Under the pieces are notes generated by a model. That model worked only from the letters and a program-made list of their open reading frames with translations, did not search any database and was not told where the DNA came from. DNA of 64,000 nucleotides, from contig CADEFT010000013.1 of assembly GCA_902826685.1 (NCBI GenBank), positions 62,001 through 126,000 on the forward strand, read 5' to 3'. The translations under genes and the position numbers were made by a program. Shown here piece by piece: positions 34,518 to 44,274 of this stretch (the stretch's first letter is position 1; each line of letters begins with the position of its first letter). The stretch comes from an uncultured Acidobacteriota bacterium. GTDB taxonomy: Bacteria; Acidobacteriota; Terriglobia; Bryobacterales; Bryobacteraceae.

Positions 34518-35338
34518 GCAGGCCCATTCTCGAAGCGAGCGTTGAAATCGCCAGGGAAGCGGGCGCGCTGCTGACTCAGTTCTTCGAGCGCCGCGTCGCC
34601 TTTGAGTTGAAAGGCGATTTCGACCTGGTCACCGAAGCCGACCGGGCCAGCGAAAAGCTGATCGTCGAACGGCTGCGCTCCTACTTTCCCACGCATGGCA
34701 TCGTGGCCGAAGAAGGGGGCGGTCACGAAAGCGCCTCCGAATACCGCTGGTACGTCGATCCCCTCGATGGCACCACCAACTTCGCCCACAGCTATCCCAC
34801 CTATAACGTGACCCTCGCGCTTGAGCGCGGATCGGAAATCGTCTGCGGCGTGGTCTATGACCCGGCGCGCCACGAAACGTTCACCGCCGAGCGCGGCAGC
34901 GGCGCCTACCTGAACAACCGCCGTATTCACGTTTCGAAGGCGAAGGCGCTGGCCGACTCGCTGGTGTCCACGGGCTTTCCCAGCCGCAAGCGCCATCTCA
35001 ACGTGAATATCCACTTCTATCATCAGCTCGCCATGCTGACCCACGGCGTCCGGCGCGGCGGTGCGGCGGCCATCGACCTGGCCTACGTAGCGTGCGGCCG
35101 GCTGGATGCGTTCTGGGAATTCAAGTTGAATCCGTGGGACATGGCCGCCGGATCGCTGCTGGTGACCGAAGCGGGCGGGCGGATGGGCGACATGCGCGGC
35201 GGGCCGCTTTCGATGCGCGGCTCCCATGTCACGGCGAGCAACGGGTTGCTTCACGACGAATTGATCGCCCTGTTTGACGAGATCTTCCGCGGCGAGTACC
35301 GCTATCCGATCCCGCAGATGAGTTCTTACCTGGAGTAG
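34514..35338 (+). CDS. Inositol monophosphatase-family protein
   Basis: The 274-residue Mg2+-dependent phosphatase has the classical motif set: FDLVTEADRASE, Glu66-Glu67 in VAEEGG, YVDPLDGTTNFAHSYP (Asp82) and NPWDMAAGSLLVTEAGGR near residue 210. Substrates may be inositol phosphate, fructose bisphosphate or 3'-phosphoadenosine phosphate; SuhB-like use is plausible. It is coupled to the Hfq-like gene by ATGA and is followed by a DinB gene after 5 bp. Confidence 0.9.
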   Translation: MSRPILEASVEIAREAGALLTQFFERRVAFELKGDFDLVTEADRASEKLIVERLRSYFPTHGIVAEEGGGHESASEYRWYVDPLDGTTNFAHSYPTYNVTLALERGSEIVCGVVYDPARHETFTAERGSGAYLNNRRIHVSKAKALADSLVSTGFPSRKRHLNVNIHFYHQLAMLTHGVRRGGAAAIDLAYVACGRLDAFWEFKLNPWDMAAGSLLVTEAGGRMGDMRGGPLSMRGSHVTASNGLLHDELIALFDEIFRGEYRYPIPQMSSYLE

Positions 35339-35343
35339 GCGGC

Positions 35344-35910
35344 ATGCGCTATGCGCCGGCGGCGATAGAAGAATCGGCGATTCCACAGGCACGCGTGCCG
35401 CTCCTGCAGCACGCCGTCGATACCTACGCGAGCGAGATCAACAAAATCGCCGCTGTGTGGCGTGGGTTCGAAGACGGCGATCTGTCCTGGAAGCCGCACC
35501 CCAAATCTTCGGCCATCGGCGACGTGCTGAAGCATGAACTGCTTTCCGGGCGCCGTTTCTTTGCCGAATTCCTCAACGGTCCGGAACCGGCGGCCGGCGC
35601 GGTACTGCCCGTCGCGATCACGGTCGCCGCCTGTTCCCGGCGGCTGGTGGAATTGGCTTTGCCCCGGTTGGCGTTCCTGGCCGGGCGCGACGAAGCATGG
35701 TGGCTCGGCACGGTGCCGTTTTTCGATTGCGACCGCCAGCGTGCGTGGATCTTCTGGCGCCGCGTGCTCCATTCGGCGCATCATCGGACGCAGTTGAGCG
35801 TATATCTGCGCCTGCTCGGCCGCCCCGTGCCCGCGACTTACGGCCCCACCGCCGATGTGAGCTGGGATGGCGCCGATCCCACTCTGACTGTTGAAGCCGC
35901 GGGGCGCTAG
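35344..35910 (+). CDS. DinB-superfamily protein
   Basis: The 188-residue four-helix bundle has putative metal ligands in VLKHELLSG and HSAHHRTQLSVYLRLLGRPVPATYGPTADVSW, and LSWKPHPKSSAIGDV near the start. It parallels the DinB protein at 5548-6063, which shares the WRPHPKS/WKPHPKS and YLRLL...YGP(S/T)AD stretches. Its target molecule is unknown. It is probably the last gene of the moa-VWA-Hfq-IMPase run. Confidence 0.87.
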   Translation: MRYAPAAIEESAIPQARVPLLQHAVDTYASEINKIAAVWRGFEDGDLSWKPHPKSSAIGDVLKHELLSGRRFFAEFLNGPEPAAGAVLPVAITVAACSRRLVELALPRLAFLAGRDEAWWLGTVPFFDCDRQRAWIFWRRVLHSAHHRTQLSVYLRLLGRPVPATYGPTADVSWDGADPTLTVEAAGR

Positions 35911-35919
35911 ACTCAAACT

Positions 35920-36317
35920 ATGTCTGCCCTGGCGATCCCTTCGCCCAAGGCGATTGCCTGGACTCGCACGTCTGGCCGATGCCGGGCTGCTGCATGGCCT
36001 CGCGGTTATGCGCATCCTGGGCTGGGCGGGAGGCGCTTTCCTCCTGACGCATACCTCGATCGACGCGGCTCCTGAAGACAATCCTACGAGCAAGCCTGAG
36101 CCGGATATCACCGTGCAATCCTAAACCTGGGGACATCGCCCTGCTGGTCGAAATTTCCGACACCACTCTCACCTACGACCTCACCGTCAAGCGCGACCTG
36201 TACGCCCGCGCGGGGATCCGGGATTATTGGGTGGCCGACGTCAACGCCCGGCGCATTCACGTGACACCGCTTGGACGTCCGGACCATGCCGTTACAATCG
36301 CCGCTCTAGTCGGCTAA
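35920..36317 (+). pseudogene. Broken Uma2-family gene, upstream tandem copy
   Basis: This stretch matches the intact Uma2 gene at 36334-36912 along its whole length but with three deletions. One removes the part encoding ERYELIAGEIISKMGQNLP, one the part around NKVRSKLKR (leading to a stop at 36120-36123), and one the FRGPALQEAAILEGTQ part near the end. The start (SPKAIAWTR), the TIDAAPEDNPTSKPEPDIT-like segment, LLVEISDTT and IAALVG remain recognisable. It is a decayed tandem duplicate. Confidence 0.85.
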
Positions 36318-36333
36318 AGGCTACACTGAGGAC

Positions 36334-36912
36334 ATGCCTGCTGTGTTGACGCCCGCTCTGGCGATCCGGTCTCCCAAGGCGATCGCCTGGACCAGGGACG
36401 ACTGCGCGCGTCTGGCCGATGCCGGGCTGCTGCCCGAACGCTATGAATTGATCGCGGGCGAGATCATCAGCAAGATGGGACAGAACCTTCCCCATGGAGA
36501 CGCCGTGATGCTAGTGCTTGGCTGGCTCATGAGCGTTTTTGGAGGCGCCTTCCTCCTTACGCACACATCCATCGACGTCGCTCCACAGGACAACCCGACT
36601 AGCCAGCCCGAACCGGACATCACCGTTCTAAACAAGGTTCGATCGAAGTTGAAGCGCAATCCTGAACCCGGCGACATCGCCCTGCTGGTCGAAGTTTCCG
36701 ACACCACGCTCACCTACGACCTCACCGTCAAGCGCGACCTGTACGCCCGCGCGGGGATTCAGGAATATTGGGTGATCGACGTCAACGCCCGTCGCATTCA
36801 TGTGTTTCGCGGTCCCGCGCTGCAAGAGGCGGCGATCCTCGAAGGGACTCAATCCCTGGCACCCTTGGCCAGGCCGGACTCCTCCATTACCATCGCCGCT
36901 CTGCTCGGGTGA
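36334..36912 (+). CDS. Uma2-family endonuclease
   Basis: This 192-residue DUF820/Uma2 protein has a PD-(D/E)XK-type core: the acidic Asp in QPEPDITVL, LLVEVSDTTLTYDLTVKRDLYARAGIQEYWVID with the Glu and a Lys, and DVNARRIHVFRGP. Uma2 proteins are very abundant in cyanobacteria and other environmental bacteria; activity is nuclease-like but the role is unclear. The 3' end stops 3 bp from the convergent receptor gene. Confidence 0.88.
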   Translation: MPAVLTPALAIRSPKAIAWTRDDCARLADAGLLPERYELIAGEIISKMGQNLPHGDAVMLVLGWLMSVFGGAFLLTHTSIDVAPQDNPTSQPEPDITVLNKVRSKLKRNPEPGDIALLVEVSDTTLTYDLTVKRDLYARAGIQEYWVIDVNARRIHVFRGPALQEAAILEGTQSLAPLARPDSSITIAALLG

Positions 36913-36915
36913 GTG

Positions 36916-39900
36916 TTACCACTCCACGCGCAACTGGGCCTGCATTTCCCTCGGAATCGCGGAGTCGAACTTCGCATTGCGATCCATCGCCGCCGTCACC
37001 ACGCCGGCCGTGCCGACGGCGTTGATTACCATGTTCGGGTTCATGTAGTTGGGGTGGTTCAACACGTTGGTGCCCAGAAACTCCAGCCGCACACGCACGC
37101 GCTCCTTCAACAGAAACTGCTTGGCGAGCGTAGCATGCAGAACGTTGCCCGGGGTTCCGTAGATCACGCCCTTGCCGGAATTTCCAAAGCGGCCGATCGG
37201 CGGTGCGGCGAAGGCGCCGACATCGAACCAGCGGCTCACCTGTGGATCGTCCAAACGCCCGTCCGCCAGACGGTCCGGCCGCAGTGTAACGGTCGGCCGG
37301 GTGCGCGAATTTGTGAACCGGGTGCCCGTGGGATCCGGACCGGTCCACAGCGGCGTTACCGCTCCGCCCGTCTCATAGATATAGATGCCCGAAATCTGCC
37401 ACCCACCGAGAATGGACTGGCCGACGCGGCCCATGTTGCTCAGGAACGGCCGGCCCTTGCCCACCGGCAGATCGTAAATCGCGTTGCCCATCCAGCGGTG
37501 CCGCGGCAGCGCGCCCCAGGTCGAACGTTCCGCCGCGCGATTGTAGGCGTTCTCCGGCGATTCGTTGTTCTCCAGGTCCTGAACGTCTTTGGCGACCGTG
37601 TAGAAGAACTGGTAGTGAAGGCCCTTCAGATGGCGGCGCTCCATTTCAAACGACAGGCCGTGATACTGGTGGCCGGCGCCATTGTCGCCATAGAGAATGG
37701 CCGGATAGCGAGGGAACCGGCGCGGCTTGTCGACATAGAGCTGATCGTCGGGCAGCGGCTGATTGATATCCCAACGATAAACGCCCTGCCGCGTGTTGGT
37801 GCCGGTGTAGGTCAGCCGGAAGCCGGTATTCCATTGCTGCCGTTCCATGGTGAAGGAGTACTGCATGCTGAACGGAATGCGCAGATCGGGCCGGATGGCG
37901 GCGGGCAGCGCCACCGTGGCCGGACCGCCCGATGCGCTGGACGGGAAGAACGTCGGCAGGACCAGCGGATTCTCGCGCGGATTGGTGAAATCGGGCTCGG
38001 TGATGTTGAACGGCACGGTCGAGCCGGCGCTCGGCCCCGTGGGCGCGGCGTCGAAATAAATGCCATAACCTCCGCGAATCACCGTGTTGTTGTCGAAAGG
38101 CCGGTAGGCGAAGCCGAAGCGCGGCGCCCAATTGTTCTTGTCCGCCCGCAACAGCGTACCGGGGGCATAGCCCGCCTTCGACGCTTCCACCACGCCCACG
38201 TATCCGGTGGGCATGAGAGGACTCACACTCCCCAGCGCGCCATCTGGCACCACGATGTTGCCGGAGGCGATATCGAACACCGCCTGCCGTCCGTTCTGCT
38301 CCCGCCAGCCTGGGTAAACCTGATACCGCACGCCAAGGTTCAACGTCAGCCGCCGCGTGGTTTTCCATTCGTCATGGATGAAACCGGCGTAGGTGTAGTT
38401 GTAGCGCCTCGGCTCGATGGCGGGAAAGTTCCGCCGCAAAGTGGTGGGTACGCCCAGCAGGAAATCGGAATAGGCGTGGCCGGTGAAGTTCGGCGAGAAC
38501 ACCGCGTTTCCGAACAAGCCGGGGCCCTGCCGGATCTCATTGGTCAGTCCACGGAACATCTGGAAGCCGGCCTTGATGTTGTGGCCGCCGCGGTACCAGG
38601 TGATATGGTTCAGAAACTGGTGAATCAGATCGCGCCCGCAAGGGACGCAATCGCCGATGACTTCGATGGGCGAAAGACCAAGACCGGCGAACTCGACGCG
38701 CGGAATGAGCCCGGCGCTCGGCAGGTCCGGAGCCAGGCCGCGAATCCCCAGTTCCTGCGAGATCTGTTTGCCATCCAGCCGCGAGCGGTTCGGCAGATCG
38801 TCGAACGACGTGCCCCAGCGGAATTCGTTCAAAAGATTCGTGCGGATGGTGTGCGTATAGGCGATGGTGGCCGCCCGCAGCGACCGCCAGCGGCGGAACC
38901 GGTCCTTGATGGTGGGCAGGTTTTCCCAGTTGTCGAGGTTCCAGTCCACCTTGGTCAGGCGGCCGTAGACGAAGGCCTTGTCGGAGAAGCGATGATCGGC
39001 GCGCAGGGTCAGCGTCGGCTGATGCGTCACCATGTTGATGCGCAATTCCCGGTAGTTGAGCGCCTGGAACGCCGTTGGACTGCCGAAGTTCGGCAGGATG
39101 AGGAACCGGTCCTGCAAGGCCTTCGACGTGGCGTTGATCCGCGACGCGGGAATGCGCCGGTCGGCAAAGGGAAGGTTGTTATTGAATGGGTCGGTGATCG
39201 CGGTGGCCTGTCCGGAAAAATCGCCTTCGCGCCACGCGGGGAGCGGCACCGTCTGATTGAGCTGCGTGCGCCCCGGGCTGCCCGTGCCCATTTCGAGCGT
39301 TCCAAACACGAAGGTCTTGTTGCGGCCATTGTAGATTTTGGGAATCACAATGGGTCCACCGGCGGCAAAGGTGAGCCGGTGAGCGACGCCGCTGGCGCGT
39401 TCCAGCGCGAACGGGTTGCGCACGCGAAACGCCGTCGTCGAATAGTAATCCGAGAACGTGCCGTGAAAATCGTTGGTGCCGGCGCGGCTAATCAGCGTGG
39501 TCTGGCCGATGGTGCCGAACTCGGCGCTGGTGCCGCTGATATCCATTCGCAACTCTTCAAACGATTCGGAGCGGTCGAGCAGCGGCCCGGAAGCATACCC
39601 GCCGCCCGAGCGCGCGATAGTGGTGCCATCGATGTTCGCCGCGCCCTGGTTCTGACGGCTGCCGGCGAAGGAGACCTGAAAGCCTACAGCGGTCTTGTTT
39701 ACCTGCGGCGAGAGCGTGAAGTAATCCCAGGCGCGGCGCAGCGTCAGCGGCAGGGCGCGCAGTACTTCGCGATCCTTCACGTCGGCGATGCGCGCGCTCT
39801 CGGTTTCGATCAGCGTGGCGCCGCCCGACACCTCCACTACCGTATCCACCGAGCCCACTCGCAACGCCAGATCGACGCGCCGGTTATCAAGCCCCGTGAG

Positions 39901-40176
39901 AACGATGCCTTCCACCACCGATTCCTGAAATCCGGCGGCCTTGGCGCGCAGCGTGTAGGTCCCGTTGCGCAGTTCTGAAATCGTGTACTGCCCCTGTTCG
40001 TTCGTGACGGCCTTATAGACATAGCCGGTGGCGACGTCGCGCGCTTCGATGGCGACACCGGGAACGGCGGCGCCTGTCGGGTCGGTGGCGGTACCGGTGA
40101 GGGTGGCAAATGTGCTCTGTGCTGAAGCTACGGCAGCTAGAGCGAACGTGGCGAAGAGCAAACCTCGAGCATCCAT
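36916..40176 (-). CDS. Oar-like TonB-dependent receptor
   Basis: The 1086-residue outer-membrane receptor has a signal peptide (MDARGLLFATFALAAVASAQ), a regulatory-like domain (LTGTATDPTGAAVPGVAIEARD to about residue 105), a plug (VLRALPLTLRRAWDYFTLSPQ, GTIGQTTLISRAGTNDFHG) and a long barrel ending in MQAQLRVEW. It has the same architecture as the receptors at 14033 and 18939 but clearly different sequence. TAGAAT lies 9 nt before the start codon. Ligand unknown. Confidence 0.9.
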   Translation of the reverse strand: MDARGLLFATFALAAVASAQSTFATLTGTATDPTGAAVPGVAIEARDVATGYVYKAVTNEQGQYTISELRNGTYTLRAKAAGFQESVVEGIVLTGLDNRRVDLALRVGSVDTVVEVSGGATLIETESARIADVKDREVLRALPLTLRRAWDYFTLSPQVNKTAVGFQVSFAGSRQNQGAANIDGTTIARSGGGYASGPLLDRSESFEELRMDISGTSAEFGTIGQTTLISRAGTNDFHGTFSDYYSTTAFRVRNPFALERASGVAHRLTFAAGGPIVIPKIYNGRNKTFVFGTLEMGTGSPGRTQLNQTVPLPAWREGDFSGQATAITDPFNNNLPFADRRIPASRINATSKALQDRFLILPNFGSPTAFQALNYRELRINMVTHQPTLTLRADHRFSDKAFVYGRLTKVDWNLDNWENLPTIKDRFRRWRSLRAATIAYTHTIRTNLLNEFRWGTSFDDLPNRSRLDGKQISQELGIRGLAPDLPSAGLIPRVEFAGLGLSPIEVIGDCVPCGRDLIHQFLNHITWYRGGHNIKAGFQMFRGLTNEIRQGPGLFGNAVFSPNFTGHAYSDFLLGVPTTLRRNFPAIEPRRYNYTYAGFIHDEWKTTRRLTLNLGVRYQVYPGWREQNGRQAVFDIASGNIVVPDGALGSVSPLMPTGYVGVVEASKAGYAPGTLLRADKNNWAPRFGFAYRPFDNNTVIRGGYGIYFDAAPTGPSAGSTVPFNITEPDFTNPRENPLVLPTFFPSSASGGPATVALPAAIRPDLRIPFSMQYSFTMERQQWNTGFRLTYTGTNTRQGVYRWDINQPLPDDQLYVDKPRRFPRYPAILYGDNGAGHQYHGLSFEMERRHLKGLHYQFFYTVAKDVQDLENNESPENAYNRAAERSTWGALPRHRWMGNAIYDLPVGKGRPFLSNMGRVGQSILGGWQISGIYIYETGGAVTPLWTGPDPTGTRFTNSRTRPTVTLRPDRLADGRLDDPQVSRWFDVGAFAAPPIGRFGNSGKGVIYGTPGNVLHATLAKQFLLKERVRVRLEFLGTNVLNHPNYMNPNMVINAVGTAGVVTAAMDRNAKFDSAIPREMQAQLRVEW

Positions 40177-40185
40177 AGTGCAGCC

Positions 40186-40191
40186 ATTCTA
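40186..40191 (-). promoter_or_regulatory. -10 element of the third receptor gene
   Basis: TAGAAT on the minus strand ends 9 nt before the ATG at 40176, with no SD-like sequence in between. This suggests a near-leaderless transcript. Confidence 0.4.
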
Positions 40192-40293
40192 TCCGAAGCC
40201 GCCCCAACTTTTATGAGGATATTGCGGCAAAGCCGGACGCAGCCCCCCTTACAGGTAGTAGACCGGCGACACCACCTTGAAAGGAAGCCTGCC

Positions 40294-40706
40294 ATGTCCG
40301 GAAAGTTCGATAGAAGGTCTTGCCTTTGGTTCGAGCTCAGCCCCTGGTGCTTAGCGGTTCGGACCCGCACGCGTGGATCGAGGCATGCATCGCCCATTAC
40401 GCGTCGCCGGTTGACCCGCTAGGCAGACCCAAAACGCCTGCGAGGATGACGATCCGGCGCAGCAATGGCTGCTGATTTCCACGGCCGCACCGGACGGTTC
40501 GCGGTACAAACTGCAAAACCGTGGCAGCGGCCAGCACACCCGCAACCTTTAAGATCGAACACTCGTCGCCTCTGGGAATGTTCAACTTGAGAGAAGACAG
40601 CAGGAACGAGTACTTGACCGGCGGCGCCGACGGCGGGATGGTCCGTTGGGCCAAGACAGGCCTGGCTAACCAGCGGTTCGCCATTGTCGCGATGCCATAC
40701 CCGTAA
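40294..40706 (+). pseudogene. Relic resembling a ricin-type lectin domain
   Basis: No full gene fits between the receptor and prmC (about 560 bp). Two pieces in different frames look like one beta-trefoil lectin. At 40445-40552 a frame reads DDPAQQWLLIS...DGSRYKLQNRGSG, with a QxW motif, and stops. From about 40550 another frame reads FKIEHSSPLGMFNL...NEYLTGGADGG...NQRFAIVAM, the next subdomain. A 43-codon frame at 40294-40422 has no recognisable similarity. A frameshifted and truncated lectin gene is the simplest reading, but the evidence is thin. Confidence 0.35.
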
Positions 40707-40738
40707 GCGATGACGGACGCTAAACTGAAGCTTCTCGA

Positions 40739-41635
40739 ATGAAACCTGAAATCCCGGTTCGAGAGGCGCTGCTGCAAGGGGTCAAACTGCTCGGCGACGC
40801 TCGCGTTCCCGAGCCTCGGCTCACCGCGGAGGTGCTGCTTTGCCACGCGCTGCATCGCGAGCGCTCCTATCTCTACGGCCATCCGGAACAACTTCTGTCC
40901 GAACTCGAATGGATCCACTATGGCCGGTACCTCGATGAGCGCATGCGCGGCAAGCCCACGCAGTACATCACGAAGGTGCAGGAGTTTTACGGGCGTCCCT
41001 TTCGCGTCTCGCCGGCCGTGCTGATCCCGCGGCCGGAAACCGAGCATGTGATCGAGGCCGCGATGAAGGTGGCGCCGGCCGCGCGGCAAGTTCTGGATAT
41101 CGGCACCGGCTCCGGCGCCATCGCCGTGACGCTGGCGCTCGAGATGCGATACGCCGCCGTAACCGGAACCGATATCTCGCCGGCGGCGCTCGCCGTGGCG
41201 CGCCAGAACGCGGAAGCCAATCGCGCCAGCGTTCCCTTTGCCGCCTGCGATCTGGGCTCGGCCATCGCGGCGCGGTGCATGGATCTGGTCGTGTCCAACC
41301 CGCCCTATGTGCCGCTCGAAGATAAATCCACGATTCAGGTGGAGGTGCGGGATCATGAACCGGAAGTGGCGCTCTACGGCGGTCCGAAGGGGACCGAAAC
41401 CTACCAGCGTCTGATTCCCGATGCGGCGCGTATTCTCAAGCCAGGTGGATGGCTGGTGATGGAGTTGGGCTACCGGTCGCTCGATGCGGTGCGCGCCATG
41501 CTTGGTGCGCCCTGGGGAGCGATCGAGGTTACCGCGGACCTGGCCGGATGGCCGCGGGTGATCGCGGCGCAATACCGGAGCGGAACGGCTCCGCGCGACC
41601 CGATTGACGTTCCTGGCAATCTTACCCGCCCTTGA
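40739..41635 (+). CDS. prmC: Release factor glutamine N5-methyltransferase
   Basis: The 298-residue enzyme methylates the GGQ glutamine of release factors. An N-terminal helical domain (1-75) includes the usual ARLP-like start (LGDARVPEPRLTAEVLL) and KPTQYITKVQEFYGRPFRV. The SAM-binding loop is DIGTGSGAIAV (120-130) and the catalytic motif is SNPPYVP at 186-192. No prfA is adjacent here. The ATG start has only a weak upstream site. Confidence 0.94.
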   Translation: MKPEIPVREALLQGVKLLGDARVPEPRLTAEVLLCHALHRERSYLYGHPEQLLSELEWIHYGRYLDERMRGKPTQYITKVQEFYGRPFRVSPAVLIPRPETEHVIEAAMKVAPAARQVLDIGTGSGAIAVTLALEMRYAAVTGTDISPAALAVARQNAEANRASVPFAACDLGSAIAARCMDLVVSNPPYVPLEDKSTIQVEVRDHEPEVALYGGPKGTETYQRLIPDAARILKPGGWLVMELGYRSLDAVRAMLGAPWGAIEVTADLAGWPRVIAAQYRSGTAPRDPIDVPGNLTRP

Positions 41636-41703
41636 GCATATCGCGGGCGGCGGCGAACCTCTTCCGGCGGCCGAAGAGGCGCGGCGGCTGTAAGCGGATA
41701 ACC

Positions 41704-44274
41704 TTACTCCGCCCGGACCGCAATCGCCGGGTCCACTCGCACCGCTCGCACCGTCGGAAGCAAGCTTCCCGCCAGCGTCATCATCACGGCCAGCGCCATC
41801 GCCGTTGCGAAGGCCGGCCCATCGCCCGGATTGAGTCCCGCCAGGATCGACTGCATCGCCCGCCCCGCGGCATAACCAAGTCCGGCGCCAAGCAGCACGC
41901 CGGCGATTGCAAGCCGGCCGCTCTCCCCCAGGATCAGCGACAGGATCTGCCCGGGCTTCGCGCCCAGAGCCATCCGCACTCCGATCTCCTGCGTCCGCTG
42001 CGAAACCGAGAAGGAGAGCAGTCCGTGGATTCCCACGGCCGCCAGCAGAAAGGCAATCGCCGCGAAAGCTCCCAGTACTCTCGCCTGGACCCGGCGTGAA
42101 GCGGTATTCGATTCCACGATCTCGGTCAGAGTCTGCACGTCCGAAACCGGCTGGTGCGGATCCGCCTCGTGAACGATGACGCGAATGGCCGCGATGAGGC
42201 TCGTTGGATCCACGGTGGTCCGGACCGCCAGATCCTTCGGGGCATACCAGACGAGGGTTCCGTCGCGCATCTGTTTATAAGAAAGATAGACCTGCGGCTC
42301 GCTTGGCGCCTCCAGTCCGCGCACCCTCACGTTGCCCGCCACACCCACGATGGTGCGGGTCCCGGAGGCGATCTGAAAGCTCCGTCCGATCGGATTCTGT
42401 CCCGGCCAATAGCGCTGCACGAACGACTCGCTGACAACGGCCACCGGCAGCGCCGTCGGGCCGTCGCTCTCCTCCACCCCGCGCCCCAGCTTCAGCGGAA
42501 TGCCCATCGCCGGAAAGTATCCTGGTGTGATAAACCGCATGCTGGCGGAGTGGTTCTCCGAGGGCCGCCGGTCTTGGCCCGCGATCTCCACGGCCCAGAT
42601 GCCGCCGCGCATTGCGATCGGCAGAAAACTGGTGAAGCCGGCGCTCTGCACACCCGGCAGCGCGCGTACGCCGGAGAGCACCTGCCTATAGAACGTCTCG
42701 CGCGGAAACACTTTCTCGTACTTGGGAGTGGGCAGCGCCGTGCGCAGCGTCAGCACTCCGGTCTGCTGAAATCCCGGATCGATCGCCTGCAGCCGCCACA
42801 GCGCCCGCATCAACAGGCCGGATGTAATGAGCAGCGCCACGGACAAAGAAACCTCGGCGACCACCAGCGCCGACCGCAGCCTCTCCTTCCTCCCACCCAC
42901 GCCCGAGCGCGATCCCTCGCGCAACTGCGAGGCCCCGTGGCGGCAGGCGCGCAGCGCGGGCAGGACTCCGAACGCCAGCCCGGTGGCCACCGTGACCGCC
43001 ACCGAAAACAGCAGCACTCGTCCATCGATGCCCGGATTCGCCATTGGAAGCGAAGTCGGCACCAGTCTCACCAGCAGCGGCAGGGCGGCACTGGCGCCAG
43101 CGACTCCAAGCGTTCCTCCGAGCCCGGCCAGTAAGAGGCTCTCGGTAAGCAGTTGCCTGATGAGCCGCTCCCGGCCCGCGCCCAGAGAAGCGCGAACGGC
43201 CAGTTCTTTCTGCCGGGAAAGAGCGCGCACCAGCAGCAGATTGGCCAGGTTGGTGCAGGCAATCAGCAGGACGCACACCGCGGCCGCAAGCAATGCCATC
43301 ACCAGCGTGCGGGACTGCAACGACACCTGGTCGCGCAGATTCGCCACGGTGGCGCCCAGCTCGCGATTCTCGTTCGGATACTGCGCCGCCAGGCGCGCGG
43401 AAATCATCCGCATCTCCAGCCGCGCCTGTTCCAGACCGATATCCGGATTGCGGCGTGCGATGGCGCATAAATAGTTGTTGTTGCGATTGGCCAGATCCGC
43501 CGGAGCGAAGCGCAGGGGCCGCCAGATCTGTGAGCCGCGCTGCGGGAACGAAAACTCGGGCGGCATGACGCCGACGATCATGTGCGGGTATCCGTCCAGT
43601 AGAATCTTCTCGCCGATCGCTTCCGGCCGGCCACCGAAGCGGGACTTCCACAACCCGTCGCCAAGGATCACGACGCCGCCACTGCGCTCGTCATCGGACG
43701 TGAACCAGCGGCCCATGGCAGGCGCCACGCCGAGCATGGGCAGCAAATCCGCCGCCAGGTTGGCGCCTTCCACCTGCATCGGTTCGCCTTGCCCAACCAG
43801 GGAAGTCGACCACGGCGCGTAAGCCGCCATCCCTTCAAACGACGACGCGGACGCCTTCCAATCGAGGTAGTTGGGCGGCGACAACTCCATCTGCGTATAG
43901 CCCGGCCGCGCCTCCCACATACGAACCAGCCGCCCGGAATCCCGATACGGCAAGGGACGCACCAGCACATGGTCCGCCACCGTAAAGACGGCGGTAGTCG
44001 CGCCGATTCCCAGCGCCGCCACCAGCACCACGGTGGCCGCGAAGCCGGGCATGCGGCGAATCGTGCGATGGGCGTATCGCACGTCCTGACGCAAGAGGTC
44101 GCAATGCGCCGCGAGCCCGTTCCGGAGCGCATCCACAGTCGCGGCCATCCACAGCCCCGCCAGTGCGAAAAACCCGGAAGCACGTTGCCGTTTGCGCGTG
44201 AAATCCCGGTGCATTTCCTCGCCATACTCCGCGCGAAAAGAACTTGGATAGAACAGCAGCAGCAGCCGGTACAT
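41704..44274 (-). CDS. ADOP-family MacB-like ABC transporter permease
   Basis: This is an 856-residue 'acidobacterial duplicated orphan permease'. A short N-terminal prefix domain (MYRLLLLFYPSSFRAEYGEEM) precedes the first membrane helix (FAATVVLVAALGIGATTAVFTV), a MacB periplasmic core domain, three FtsX helices near residues 320-440, a second MacB core and three more helices near 735-840 ending in VDPAIAVRAE. No ATPase gene is adjacent, which gives the family its 'orphan' name. It is coupled to the PadR gene by TGATG overlap. Confidence 0.92.
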   Translation of the reverse strand: MYRLLLLFYPSSFRAEYGEEMHRDFTRKRQRASGFFALAGLWMAATVDALRNGLAAHCDLLRQDVRYAHRTIRRMPGFAATVVLVAALGIGATTAVFTVADHVLVRPLPYRDSGRLVRMWEARPGYTQMELSPPNYLDWKASASSFEGMAAYAPWSTSLVGQGEPMQVEGANLAADLLPMLGVAPAMGRWFTSDDERSGGVVILGDGLWKSRFGGRPEAIGEKILLDGYPHMIVGVMPPEFSFPQRGSQIWRPLRFAPADLANRNNNYLCAIARRNPDIGLEQARLEMRMISARLAAQYPNENRELGATVANLRDQVSLQSRTLVMALLAAAVCVLLIACTNLANLLLVRALSRQKELAVRASLGAGRERLIRQLLTESLLLAGLGGTLGVAGASAALPLLVRLVPTSLPMANPGIDGRVLLFSVAVTVATGLAFGVLPALRACRHGASQLREGSRSGVGGRKERLRSALVVAEVSLSVALLITSGLLMRALWRLQAIDPGFQQTGVLTLRTALPTPKYEKVFPRETFYRQVLSGVRALPGVQSAGFTSFLPIAMRGGIWAVEIAGQDRRPSENHSASMRFITPGYFPAMGIPLKLGRGVEESDGPTALPVAVVSESFVQRYWPGQNPIGRSFQIASGTRTIVGVAGNVRVRGLEAPSEPQVYLSYKQMRDGTLVWYAPKDLAVRTTVDPTSLIAAIRVIVHEADPHQPVSDVQTLTEIVESNTASRRVQARVLGAFAAIAFLLAAVGIHGLLSFSVSQRTQEIGVRMALGAKPGQILSLILGESGRLAIAGVLLGAGLGYAAGRAMQSILAGLNPGDGPAFATAMALAVMMTLAGSLLPTVRAVRVDPAIAVRAE

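Noticed and set aside
36913..39978. Plus-strand open frame of about 1020 codons opposite the third receptor
   Set aside because: Same reasoning: antisense to a complete receptor with signal peptide and plug, with composition typical of a shadow.
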